A stretch of DNA of 64,000 nucleotides from Cohnella ginsengisoli (lineage in GTDB: Bacteria > Bacillota > Bacilli > Paenibacillales > Paenibacillaceae): contig NZ_JAPDHZ010000002.1 of NCBI RefSeq assembly GCF_029525555.1, positions 1,215,868 to 1,279,867 on the forward strand. The letters run 5' to 3'. Shown piece after piece: positions 56,474 to 64,000 of the stretch. Each line of letters starts with the position of its first letter. The stretch's first letter is position 1. The notes under the pieces were generated by a model, which saw only the letters and a program-made list of their open reading frames with translations, did not search any database and had not been told where the DNA came from. Position numbers and translations under genes: made by a program.

Positions 56474-57340
56474 TTAACCTTTGACCGACCCGATGAGCGC
56501 CCCCTTGGCGAAATACTTCTGGAGGAACGGGTAGATCAAAAGGATGGGAACCGTGGTCACGATGATGGTGGCGTATTTGAGCGCTTCGTCGACGATCATG
56601 CTGTCGCCGCCGATGTTGCCCGCGCCGTTCGCGCCCCCCGAGCCTTGCAGCACCATGTTGCGGACGATGACCTGCAGCGGGAACAGGTCGGCATCCCGCA
56701 GGTAGAGCAGCGCGGAGAAAAAGTTGTTCCAAATGGCGACGCCGTAGAACAGTCCGATCGTCGCGAGTATCGCTTTGGACAGCGGAAGCACGAGCCGGAA
56801 AAAGATGCCGATATCGGTCAAGCCGTCGATCTTGCCGGATTCCTCCACCTCTTGGGGCATGCCGGTAAAAAACGTGCGCATGACGATCAAGTTCCACGTG
56901 CTGACGGCGCCGGGCAACACCATCGCCCAGATCGTATCGATGAGATGATAGCTTTTGACGACGAGGAAGGTCGGGATCATGCCGCCGCTGAAAAAAAGCG
57001 TGATGACGACCATGACCATGAAGCCATTGCGGAACAGCATGTCCCGCTTGGAAAGCGAGTAAGCCCCCGCCGCGCTGACGATGAGCGAGATAGCCGTGCC
57101 GAGCGCCGTATAGATAATCGTATTGATGTAGGCGCGTCCGATCTCCGGATTGTCGAAGACGGCCGCGTACGTGTTCAGGTTGAACTCCTTGGGCCAGAAG
57201 AACACCTCGCCCTTCAGCACCGGCACGGTGCCGCTGAGCGAGACCGCGATCATATAAATGAACGGATACAGTGCAGAAGCGGAGACTGCGAATAGTACGA
57301 CATACAAAATGACATCGAACAGACCGAATTTAGGCTTCAT
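56474..57340 (-). CDS. ABC importer permease, LplC/YtcP type
   Basis: The 288-residue protein has six membrane helices and the cytoplasmic EAA loop (EVEESGKIDGLTDIGIFFRL) that contacts the ATPase. The pattern VFFWPKEFNLNTYAAVF and DEALKYATIIVTTVPILLIY is typical of the LplC/YtcP branch of carbohydrate permeases. It pairs with the LplB-like protein whose gene ends 19 bp upstream. No ATPase gene is in the locus, as is usual in this family, where a shared MsmX-like ATPase serves several importers. Confidence 0.93.
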   Translation of the reverse strand: MKPKFGLFDVILYVVLFAVSASALYPFIYMIAVSLSGTVPVLKGEVFFWPKEFNLNTYAAVFDNPEIGRAYINTIIYTALGTAISLIVSAAGAYSLSKRDMLFRNGFMVMVVITLFFSGGMIPTFLVVKSYHLIDTIWAMVLPGAVSTWNLIVMRTFFTGMPQEVEESGKIDGLTDIGIFFRLVLPLSKAILATIGLFYGVAIWNNFFSALLYLRDADLFPLQVIVRNMVLQGSGGANGAGNIGGDSMIVDEALKYATIIVTTVPILLIYPFLQKYFAKGALIGSVKG

Positions 57341-57359
57341 GACGCGTTCGCTCCTTTCC

Positions 57360-58265
57360 TCACCATAGGCTCGTCTCGCTCGTCTTGCGGCTGATCCAGT
57401 TCGCCGTGAGGATGAAGAGCAGGTTGACCACGCTCGTGAACAGGTCGATCGCGGTGCCGTAGCTGTAGTTCATCGCCTGGATGCCCGTCCGGAACACGTA
57501 CGTGCTGAGCACGTCCGCGGTCGAATAGATCGACGGATTGAGCATGAGCAGCACCTTTTCGAAGCCGATGTCGAGGACGTGACCGATGTTCAGGATAAAC
57601 AGGATGACGATCGCGGGCATGATACCGGGTACCGTAATGTGGCGCAGCTGGTGCCAGCGGCTCGCGCCGTCCACGGTGGCCGCTTCGTACAGCTGCGGGT
57701 CGATGGCGCTGAGCGCGGCCAGATAGATGATCGTCTCCCAGCCGATATGCTGCCAGATCTCGGACAGGATGTATAGCGTGCGGAAATAGTTCTCGTTTTG
57801 CATAAAGTTGATTGAGCTGTAGCCCATCCACTCGACCACATGGTTGACGAGGCCGCTGGTCGGAGACAGGAAGAGGAACAACATGCTCACGACGACGACG
57901 TTCGAGATGAAGTGCGGGAGGTAGCTGATCGACTGCACGAGCCGTTTGACGATGCCCTTCCTCACTTCGTTGAGCAGCAGCGCCAGAACGATCGGGGCCG
58001 GGAAGCCGAATACGACTTTGTAGACGCCGAGCAGGACGGTGTTCCTCAGCAGCTTGGGAAAGTCCGGACTGTGGAAAAACATCGAATAATATCTGAGCCC
58101 CACCCAGTCGCTCTGCCAGATCCCCTTGAACGGGTTGTAGTCCTTGAACGAGATGAGGATGCCGAACATCGGCACGTACTTGAACAGAATGTAATAGACG
58201 AGCGCCGGCAAAAAGAGCAGCAGCAGGTACTTGCTTCTGTTCAGTTTCAATCGGAATAACGCCAC
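57360..58265 (-). CDS. ABC importer permease, LplB/YtcP-partner type
   Basis: The 301-residue protein has six helices and starts with ALFRLKLNRSKYLLLLFLPA, typical of LplB. PMFGILISFKDYNPFKGIW and the EAA loop (YEAATVDGASRWHQLRHITV) are visible. The start is GTG at 58265 with GGAGGG six bases upstream; the much longer frame to 58517 adds a stretch without membrane character and overlaps the preceding gene. It forms the pore with the LplC-like permease and would import oligosaccharides delivered by the lipoprotein. Confidence 0.92.
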   Translation of the reverse strand: MALFRLKLNRSKYLLLLFLPALVYYILFKYVPMFGILISFKDYNPFKGIWQSDWVGLRYYSMFFHSPDFPKLLRNTVLLGVYKVVFGFPAPIVLALLLNEVRKGIVKRLVQSISYLPHFISNVVVVSMLFLFLSPTSGLVNHVVEWMGYSSINFMQNENYFRTLYILSEIWQHIGWETIIYLAALSAIDPQLYEAATVDGASRWHQLRHITVPGIMPAIVILFILNIGHVLDIGFEKVLLMLNPSIYSTADVLSTYVFRTGIQAMNYSYGTAIDLFTSVVNLLFILTANWISRKTSETSLW

Positions 58266-58392
58266 TTGCGACCCTCCAGTCTGAAGCGATGTGTCTATGA
58301 TGCCTAGCTTAATGAATGCTGCGGAAGCGCCGCAATGATGCGATCTGCGGAAACCTCGCATTTCTTCGGTTTCGATACGTTCGCGAAGGATC

Positions 58393-59373
58393 TTAACGTT
58401 CGACCGCCGTTTCCGCGCCTCTTTGATGAGAACGGTACAGACTCTCCACGACCGCCACGACGCTGCGGGAGTAGGCCATCGAGCATTCGGGCTCGCGGTT
58501 GTCCCGAATCGCGCCAAGCAGGTCCTCGAACTGGCGGACGAACGGATCCGGCTGCGGCGGCACGGGGACTTGCTCGTAATCGCCTCCGTCGCTGACCCAG
58601 AGCCCCCTGCCCGTCAGCAGCTTCATGCTGCCGCCGGTAAACCGGAATTCCGTCTCGTCGACGACGGCGCCCGGGTAGCCCGATTGCGACAGCGTCGCGG
58701 GGATGCCGGATTCGGTCGCGAGGAACGCCGAGCCGCCGCCTTCGATATCCCCTCGCATATCCGCATACCGGACGCTTGCCGTCACCCTCGCGATCCGCTC
58801 GCCGGTCATCCATTGAATCTTGTCGATCGAATGCGATCCCAGATTCGTCAGGATGCCGCCGCCAGCCTTGGCCTTTTCGAAAAACCATGCCGGCCGGCTC
58901 GGCGTGTCGTACCGTTGGTGGCGCCTGTCGTCGATCATCGTCATACGCCCGAGCCGGCCGCCGTCGATCCAGGCCTTGGCCGCCAGATTGACCGCGTCGT
59001 AATGCTGCGTATGCCCGACCATCAGCTTGACCCCGCCGGCGTACACGGCTTCGACGATCTGGTCGCATTCGCGGACGTTCATCGCCATCGGCTTCTCGAG
59101 CATGACATGGCACCCTCGGGAGGCGGCGTAGCATGCGGCTTCTTTGTGCAAGTAATGAGGCAGGGTGACGACCGCGATATCCGGCCGTTCTTTGTCGATC
59201 ATTTCTTTGTAGTCCGCGTAGGACGGGATGCCGTGCTCCGCCGCCAACGCGTTCGCCCGATCCCTGGCGATGTCCGCGATCGCGCAGGGCGCTAGGACGT
59301 CCATATTGCGCATCGCCTTCAGATGCGAGCCTGCGATGATGCCGGCTCCGATCACGGCCACGCGATAACCCAT
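58393..59373 (-). CDS. Gfo/Idh/MocA family oxidoreductase
   Basis: The 326-residue protein has the NAD(P) motif VAVIGAGIIAGSHLKAM, the catalytic EKPMAMNVRECDQIV (Lys in EKP), and a C-terminal alpha/beta domain including GGGILTNLGSHSIDKIQWMT, the family's GG-x-hydrophobic-DxGxH-type motif with Asn-Leu-Gly-Ser-His here. Members oxidise or reduce sugars and inositols. GGAGGAGG is about 11 bases before the ATG. It is the first gene of the transporter/lyase operon, 127 bp before lplB-like, and is divergent from the AraC sensor. It probably processes the imported uronate or sugar. Confidence 0.9.
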   Translation of the reverse strand: MGYRVAVIGAGIIAGSHLKAMRNMDVLAPCAIADIARDRANALAAEHGIPSYADYKEMIDKERPDIAVVTLPHYLHKEAACYAASRGCHVMLEKPMAMNVRECDQIVEAVYAGGVKLMVGHTQHYDAVNLAAKAWIDGGRLGRMTMIDDRRHQRYDTPSRPAWFFEKAKAGGGILTNLGSHSIDKIQWMTGERIARVTASVRYADMRGDIEGGGSAFLATESGIPATLSQSGYPGAVVDETEFRFTGGSMKLLTGRGLWVSDGGDYEQVPVPPQPDPFVRQFEDLLGAIRDNREPECSMAYSRSVVAVVESLYRSHQRGAETAVER

Positions 59374-59529
59374 TTGTAAGACCGCCTCCTCCGTTCGAAT
59401 GCGGTCATCATAGCAAGCGTCGCGGCAGGCACGCCATCAGGGGATCTTACGGTTCTTGTCGAATCTTAAAAAGGATTGGGGATTTGAGGCCGATCGTAAA
59501 AAAAGGATAAGGATCCGAAGCGATGCGTA

Positions 59530-59559
59530 TTGAGCGAATAGCTGACACGGGGCTATACT
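59530..59559 (+). promoter_or_regulatory. Sigma-A promoter candidate of the AraC sensor gene
   Basis: TTGAGC and TATACT are separated by 18 bases, and a start site about 43 bases before the ATG would result. The match is good at five of six and five of six positions. Confidence 0.5.
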
Positions 59560-59609
59560 CTGATTTATGTAAGGCTTGATCGACGAAATTGTTAAAAAGG
59601 AGTAATCGG

Positions 59610-61886
59610 ATGAAATGGACGGCGCGATTCCGGGGGACGGCCAAAAACCAGATGTCTCTATTCTACACCTTGTTCGGCAGCTTCATCGCGATCATTGTCC
59701 TTTTGGTATCCATCAATTGGATTGCATTCACGTTTTTCAGGCAAAACATCCGGGAAGAGATCATCCTGAACAGCAGCCTCAATCTGAACGCGACCGCAGC
59801 CAATTACGAGAAGCATATCAAGCTGGTCCGCAGCTTCTTGCTCGGCTATTTATTCGACAACGACACGGAAATCTTGAAGCGAGGCGATCCGATGCGGCGG
59901 TACGACGTCGTGGTCGACGTTCAGAAGTCGCTGGCGCACGACCTGAATAACACCTCGCTTTATTTGGACAATATCGTTTATTACTTCCGCGGCGACGATT
60001 TCATCATCGACCGCGACGGCACGCGCGACGCGGACACGATGTTTTCGAAGTTTTATTATGAACCGGCATACACGGCCGATTTCTGGAAGCACGAGATGGA
60101 CGGCGAGGAGAGCTTCAAGGTGTACCCTGCCGCTTCATTCGCCTCCGTCACGCCGTTCGAGCGCAAGCCGCTCGGAACACTGCTGCCGATTCTGGTCAAA
60201 AATGGCTACGATCGCGCCTTCGCCATTATCGCTTTTCTGAACGGCGATCGCATCTACGCGGCTTTCCACCAAGCCAAGCCGAGCAGCACGTTTTTTATTG
60301 TCGACGGCGGCGGTCAGGCGCTCTATTCCTCCGACAGCCATCTGGCGCTCCCCAAGGCACTCGCCGGAAAAACCGGGAAGGGCTACGTAAGAATCGGCGA
60401 CAGCTACTACTTCTACCGGACGGGCGGCGAGACCGGGTTCACGTACGTTGAAAAGGTACCCGACAAAGGGCTGGCGGCGCAGCTCCGCAGGCTGAACCTG
60501 ATCATGCTGGGGCTGCTCGCGCTGTCGGTACTGATCGGCCTTGCCGTGTCCTATTGGTTCTCCAAGCGGTTCCACAATCCGCTCGCGAACATGATCCGCT
60601 CCGTGCAGTCCCTGCGCGCGGTCGGCGTCCCGGCCGGCGAGGGGAGCCGGATCAAGGAGTTCAACCTGCTGCACGACACGCTAAGCGATCTGTCGCGCTC
60701 CAACCGCGAATATCATGAAGATCTGCTCGCCAAAAACAATCTGCTGCAGCAGTTCGCTTATATGAAGAAGCTTAAAAAAATCCATGGCGGCGGCGAACCA
60801 TTGCCGGTGACCTTCGAATCGGATGCCCGCTACCGGCTCGTGCTGTCGCAGATCGAATTCAAGGATCGCTTCGCCAAGGAGATCGCGAACGCGCCCCAAC
60901 GCGCCTTCAATATGTACAAGGAGCTGATCGACGCGCATTTCTCCAGCCGGTATGACGATTCCCTGACCTTCCAGCTGGAGAAGGATCAGGTATTGACGAT
61001 CCTGTTCGTCAAGAGCGAACGCGGCGCGGGCCACCGGGGCGAAAATATGGACGAGTTGGTTCGCATGCTCGGCACGGATATCCCGTACTGCAACTTCACG
61101 ATCGCGATCAGCCCGGTCCGCAGCCACTCCGCCGACTTCGCGGAGACGTACCAGGACGTCCTCGACCTGGTCAAGCAGCGCAGGCTCGGCGAGGACGTGC
61201 AGGTGATCGGCGAATGGGTCCCGCAGCCTTCGCTCATGATTCCCGCGCCTTCGGAGGAGCAGGAGCTCACGGCGAATCTGCAGGCGGGCTGCGACGAAGT
61301 GACCGTGCCGCTCGTGAACCAACTGCTCGACCAGCTCGCGCGCGCCGGCGCGCTCGCCTATCAATTTCAGGACTTCGCCAAAGACGTGGTCAACCGCACC
61401 ATCAAAATTTTATACGCGCAAAACATCTCGTTCACGGCCTTCGCCGAAGGCGGGTCGCCCTACGAGCAGTTGAAAAGCTGCTATACGCTGGAGCAGTACA
61501 AGACTTTTTTTGGCCGCTTCCTGGCCAAGTCCGCGGAAGCAGTGAGAGCCAAAAAGTCCGAAACCGACATCATCACGAAGTTCGTCATGGAATACGTCGA
61601 AGAGCGCTTCGGCGAAGATCTGTCGCTCGACGCGATCGCGGGCAAGCTGGGCATCACCGGTCCTTATTTGTCCACGTACTTCAAGGAAAAGACAGGCACG
61701 AATCTCAGCGATTACATCCTGACCGTGCGCATCAACAAAGCGAGCCAGATGCTTCGGGACACCGATCTGCTCATCCAGGAGATCGCTTCGCTCGTCGGCT
61801 ACTACACCGTCGCCTCGTTCAACCGCGTGTTCAAGCGGTATACGGGGCTGACGCCGAGCGAGTTCAGACGGAGCCACAACCGGTGA
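59610..61886 (+). CDS. Membrane-bound AraC family sensor-regulator
   Basis: This 758-residue protein combines sensor and DNA-binding parts. A first helix (about 20-43, LFGSFIAIIVLLVSINWIAF) and a second (about 292-314, LIMLGLLALSVLIGLAVSYW) frame an outer Cache-like domain of about 245 residues. A HAMP-like segment, a 300-residue cytoplasmic linker and a C-terminal AraC pair of HTH motifs follow (LSLDAIAGKLGITGPYLSTY; LIQEIASLVGYYTVASFNRV, then FKRYTGLTPSEFRR). Such single-protein regulators are frequent beside Lpl-type sugar transporters in Paenibacillaceae. The ATG at 59610 has AAGGAG seven bases upstream. It is divergent from the Gfo/Idh-lpl-lyase operon and most likely activates it when an outside ligand is sensed. 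Confidence 0.93.
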   Translation: MKWTARFRGTAKNQMSLFYTLFGSFIAIIVLLVSINWIAFTFFRQNIREEIILNSSLNLNATAANYEKHIKLVRSFLLGYLFDNDTEILKRGDPMRRYDVVVDVQKSLAHDLNNTSLYLDNIVYYFRGDDFIIDRDGTRDADTMFSKFYYEPAYTADFWKHEMDGEESFKVYPAASFASVTPFERKPLGTLLPILVKNGYDRAFAIIAFLNGDRIYAAFHQAKPSSTFFIVDGGGQALYSSDSHLALPKALAGKTGKGYVRIGDSYYFYRTGGETGFTYVEKVPDKGLAAQLRRLNLIMLGLLALSVLIGLAVSYWFSKRFHNPLANMIRSVQSLRAVGVPAGEGSRIKEFNLLHDTLSDLSRSNREYHEDLLAKNNLLQQFAYMKKLKKIHGGGEPLPVTFESDARYRLVLSQIEFKDRFAKEIANAPQRAFNMYKELIDAHFSSRYDDSLTFQLEKDQVLTILFVKSERGAGHRGENMDELVRMLGTDIPYCNFTIAISPVRSHSADFAETYQDVLDLVKQRRLGEDVQVIGEWVPQPSLMIPAPSEEQELTANLQAGCDEVTVPLVNQLLDQLARAGALAYQFQDFAKDVVNRTIKILYAQNISFTAFAEGGSPYEQLKSCYTLEQYKTFFGRFLAKSAEAVRAKKSETDIITKFVMEYVEERFGEDLSLDAIAGKLGITGPYLSTYFKEKTGTNLSDYILTVRINKASQMLRDTDLLIQEIASLVGYYTVASFNRVFKRYTGLTPSEFRRSHNR

Positions 61887-61897
61887 TCCGTATATGC

Positions 61898-62183
61898 GTG
61901 AAATAAACCATTTCATGTTATGCAACGATTCCCTGTTTATTGATGTCATATATAGTAGGAACTGGTCAGTTCCCACTCAAATGGGGAGAGGGGTATTTAT
62001 GGGTAGAAATTCACAATCCGGGGGGGCTCTGTCACATACCTGAATCCATGGGATAACGGTATCGGTGGTTTAGATTCAATTCAAATAACGGTCGGGCCGG
62101 GAAGCAAAGCTTACTTTATCGTGTCCGATACAGGAACGCTGTCCAGCGCCAGCTATAGCTTCTGGGTGAATTAAACCATTTCA
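61898..62183. repeat. 18-bp direct repeats flanking a small gene
   Basis: GTGAAATAAACCATTTCA at 61898-61915 and GTGAATTAAACCATTTCA at 62166-62183 differ by one base and lie 268 bp apart. The right copy includes the stop codon of the small gene at 61999; the left lies 11 bases after the AraC sensor stop. Between them is also a hairpin GGAACTG-GT-CAGTTCC (61958-61973). Confidence 0.75.
61999..62174 (+). CDS. Candidate small protein, about 58 residues (frame interrupted in a G run)
   Basis: The ATG at 61999 is preceded by GAGAGGGG at five bases. The frame reads MGRNSQSGG, then a run of seven G at 62020-62026 shifts it to a stop. With eight (or five) G it continues SVTYLNPWDNGIGGLDSIQI, TVGPGSKAYFIVSDTGTL and SSASYSFWVN to the TAA at 62172. 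The composition (Ser/Gly/Thr/Tyr, alternating hydrophobics) suggests a small beta-rich domain; no signal peptide or membrane helix is visible. I do not recognise it. The ribosome site, stop inside a repeat and coherent second frame favour a gene, but it could also be a remnant. Confidence 0.5.
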
Positions 62184-62267
62184 ACGTGTCTAATCTATGG
62201 GCGGGAGACCAACTTCTCTTTTGTCACACGAAATAAGGAAGTAACGGAGAACGATCTTTCATTTACG

Positions 62268-62295
62268 CAGCCTGCCGGCGAGATCCGGCAGGCTG
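62268..62295. repeat. Dispersed hairpin, CAGCCTGCCG family, copy 3
   Basis: CAGCCTGCCGG and CCGGCAGGCTG form a perfect 11-bp stem with a six-base loop. It lies 22 bases beyond the stop of the convergent GNAT gene and could end its transcript, though no long T tract follows in either direction. Confidence 0.65.
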
Positions 62296-62316
62296 TTCAG
62301 CTAGCGGGCAGCATTC

Positions 62317-63318
62317 CTATAGCGAAGAAATATCAGGTTCTGCAATCGCCTCATCCAGCGTTTTGTCGTACTTGGCGTACTTTTTCCAAACCTCGTAGCC
62401 GAGCTTGCCGTAGAAGTCGACGTACGGCGTCGTGTCGATGACGATCCGCCGCGCGCCCCGCGCCGTCAAAAAGTGAATGGCGGCCTGCACGATCGAGATG
62501 CCGTACCGGTGTCCCCTGCATGCCTCGTCGATGCCGAGCGGGCCGATGCCGCCCAGCGCCTCCCCGAACAGCGGCGCCCAGTAGACGTTCTGCGCCAGCA
62601 GGGGCGATGCCGCGTCGTTCATCCGGCAGAAGCCGACGATCGCGCCGTCCCGCTCTAGCAGGACATACTCGCGCCCTGTGCCGCCCCGCTCCCAATAATC
62701 GCGATGCTGCAGGTCCCAGGTTCCCGGGAAGCAGCGCGCCATGAACGCCGTCAGCGCTTCCCTATCCGCCGGCTCCGCGATTCTCGCTGCCGCGCCGCCG
62801 CCGAATTCGGGCATGGCGACGCGCTCGTCCGGGACGTACGCCTTGATCAAGTCGTAGACGTCCTCCCGATGGACGTAGCCCCGGCGCTCGAACCACCGTC
62901 GCGTGTCCGCCAGCTCGCCCGGGATGCCCGGGAACAGCCTGCGGTGCAGATCGTTGCCCAACGTCACTCGCGTCGCGCCTGAGTCGCGCAAAGCGTCCTC
63001 GGCGAGGCGAAGCAGCTCGCTTCCCAAGCCCCTTCCCCGATGCGCGGAGTCGACGAGCAGCGCCTGAATCCAGCCGGCATCGCGCCGGAGACCGAAGCGA
63101 CCGTCGGCCTCGCCCGCCATTTTCGAGATCGCGAGCCCGATGACCGCCCCGGCCCTTGACTCTCGCGCGACCCAAGATCCCTTGCGCAGGAGCCGGCGAT
63201 CCTCCAGCGCGTTTTGCCGCAGCAGCCTCGGCCGCATCGGAAACGAGGCGCCCAGCTCCTTGTTCCACAACGCCAACGCGCCCTCCATGTGCTTCTCCTC
63301 GAACCTCTCGAATATCAT
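62317..63318 (-). CDS. Protein with two GNAT acetyltransferase domains
   Basis: The 333-residue protein carries two GNAT folds. The first (about 1-160) has the acetyl-CoA loop ALLVDSAHRGRGLGSELLRL; the second (about 175-320) has GPLGIDEACRGHRYGISIVQ, a less canonical loop, and ends VDFYGKLGYEVWKKYAKYDK. Acetyl-CoA-dependent N-acetylation of an amine is expected, but the substrate is unknown. GAGG is six bases before the ATG. It stands alone between the small gene and a response-regulator gene. Confidence 0.85.
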   Translation of the reverse strand: MIFERFEEKHMEGALALWNKELGASFPMRPRLLRQNALEDRRLLRKGSWVARESRAGAVIGLAISKMAGEADGRFGLRRDAGWIQALLVDSAHRGRGLGSELLRLAEDALRDSGATRVTLGNDLHRRLFPGIPGELADTRRWFERRGYVHREDVYDLIKAYVPDERVAMPEFGGGAAARIAEPADREALTAFMARCFPGTWDLQHRDYWERGGTGREYVLLERDGAIVGFCRMNDAASPLLAQNVYWAPLFGEALGGIGPLGIDEACRGHRYGISIVQAAIHFLTARGARRIVIDTTPYVDFYGKLGYEVWKKYAKYDKTLDEAIAEPDISSL

Positions 63319-63452
63319 CGCGATCCTCTTCCTCCTGCATTCCTAGATGTTCGTGCCTACTAGACAATCTAGCGGAAGCGGAGAGCCGGGCAAATAAGCA
63401 GATTTAAAGATTGTTCTTATCTGATAAGATTATTTGGGAAGATTGCCACGAA

Positions 63453-63492
63453 AAAGGGGAGCCGCGACGATGAACTCGCTATCTCCCCCTTC
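63453..63492 (-). terminator. Terminator of the response-regulator gene
   Basis: On the minus strand AAGGGGGAG pairs with CTCCCCTT around a long loop of about 21 bases, followed by TTTCG. It begins 45 bases after the stop codon at 63537. Confidence 0.6.
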
Positions 63493-63536
63493 CTGAAATA
63501 CATCCGGCTGCCCGGCTGCGTCCTCATTCCGTTCCT

Positions 63537-64000
63537 TTAAACCTGGAAGCGGTAGCCCGCCCCCCAGATCGTATCGATGTACTGCGACCGGGAGGAATCG
63601 AGCTCGATTTTCTCCCGGATCTTGCGGATATGAACCGTGACGGTAGGCAGGTCGCCGAGCGAGTCCATGCCCCAGATTTGCTCGTACAGCTGCTCCTTGC
63701 TGAACACGCGGTTCGGATGGGAGGCGAGGTATGCGAGCAGATCGAACTCCTTCGTCGTGAACGCGACCTCCTTGTCGTTCACGTAGACGCGCCGCGAGGC
63801 TTTGTCGATGAGCAGTCCGCGAATCCGGATCTCCTCCCTCTTCTGGCCGCCGCCCGACAGGCGATCGTACCTGGCGAGGTGCGCATTCACGCGCGCGACC
63901 AGCTCGCTCGGGCTGAACGGCTTGACGACGTAGTCGTCCGCGCCGAGCCCGAGGCCTCGGATCTTGTCGATGTCTTCTTTCTTGGAGGAGACCATGAGGA
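63537..64000 (-). CDS. OmpR-family response regulator, C-terminal part
   Basis: The gene extends past the right edge; about 154 residues are visible. They hold the end of the receiver domain (MVSSKKEDIDKIRGLGLGAD, DYVVKPFSPSELVARVNAHL with the conserved Lys-Pro) and a complete winged-helix domain (TKEFDLLAYLASHPNRVFSK, TVTVHIRKIREKIE, YIDTIWGAGYRFQV). The aspartate acceptor lies outside. It would bind DNA when phosphorylated by a partner kinase. The partner is not visible; nothing links it to the phoR fragment at the other end. Confidence 0.9.
   Translation of the reverse strand, partial: LMVSSKKEDIDKIRGLGLGADDYVVKPFSPSELVARVNAHLARYDRLSGGGQKREEIRIRGLLIDKASRRVYVNDKEVAFTTKEFDLLAYLASHPNRVFSKEQLYEQIWGMDSLGDLPTVTVHIRKIREKIELDSSRSQYIDTIWGAGYRFQV

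Noticed and set aside
58266..58517. An 84-residue extension of the LplB-like permease
   Set aside because: It overlaps the Gfo/Idh gene, has no membrane character, and the GTG at 58265 has an ideal ribosome site.

Overview
The window looks like a chromosomal segment of a GC-rich, spore-forming member of the Bacillota, most like Paenibacillaceae (Cohnella/Paenibacillus type). The basis is a Bacillus-like gene order in the left 27 kb, sporulation genes (ytrH, ytrI, gerE, a YhcN/YlaJ-type lipoprotein), an S-layer-anchored polysaccharide lyase, and Lpl-type sugar ABC transporters. I saw no phage, insertion sequence, CRISPR array, rRNA or tRNA. The taxon is inferred from gene content and was not tested by search.

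Left region (1-26.7 kb): housekeeping backbone. Read from high to low coordinates it is ytoI/ytpI-ytrI-ytrH-dnaE-(DUF)-accD-accA-pyk-thioesterase-fxsA-ppk/ppx-citZ-icd-mdh-two metallopeptidases-(yfbR pair)-phoR. This follows the classical B. subtilis order, but pfkA, phoP and nrnA are absent from their usual slots. Peptidase, 5'-deoxynucleotidase and polyphosphate genes are interposed. Regulatory sites seen include a CcpC-type dyad before citZ, a sigma-E-like promoter before ytrH and a sigma-K-like promoter before gerE. A five-copy 51-bp tandem repeat lies downstream of dnaE, and a G-rich 33-bp repeat lies between icd and mdh.

Middle region (26.8-41.5 kb): accessory genes. These are an orphan AgrC/LytS-like histidine kinase, an ABC exporter, gerE, a spore lipoprotein, a dehydrogenase/isomerase pair with an AraC regulator, gene debris, a phosphodiester-glycosidase plus GT2-GtrA glycosyltransferase pair, a TetR-controlled MFS efflux pump and a RibD-like reductase.

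Right region (41.5-64 kb): mainly carbohydrate utilisation. It has a secreted polysaccharide lyase with a CBM6 behind a consensus cre site, a serine hydrolase, an amidohydrolase, an FAD oxidoreductase divergent from a LacI regulator, and a large locus. That locus comprises a membrane-bound AraC sensor, a Gfo/Idh oxidoreductase, LplB/LplC permeases, a lipoprotein binding protein and a 1770-residue SLH-anchored alginate-lyase/heparinase. It resembles a Gram-positive polysaccharide-utilisation locus in which the cell-wall lyase cuts an acidic glycan and the ABC system imports oligomers; the ATPase must come from elsewhere. A GNAT protein and a partial OmpR-family response regulator close the window.

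Quality warning: at least eleven genes, including essential dnaE, accD and icd, carry single-base insertions, nearly all an extra base in a homopolymer. I read these as sequencing errors and annotate the genes as single frameshifted CDSs. True gene decay is seen at 35.6-36.0, 45.9-46.2 and 48.8-49.3 kb.
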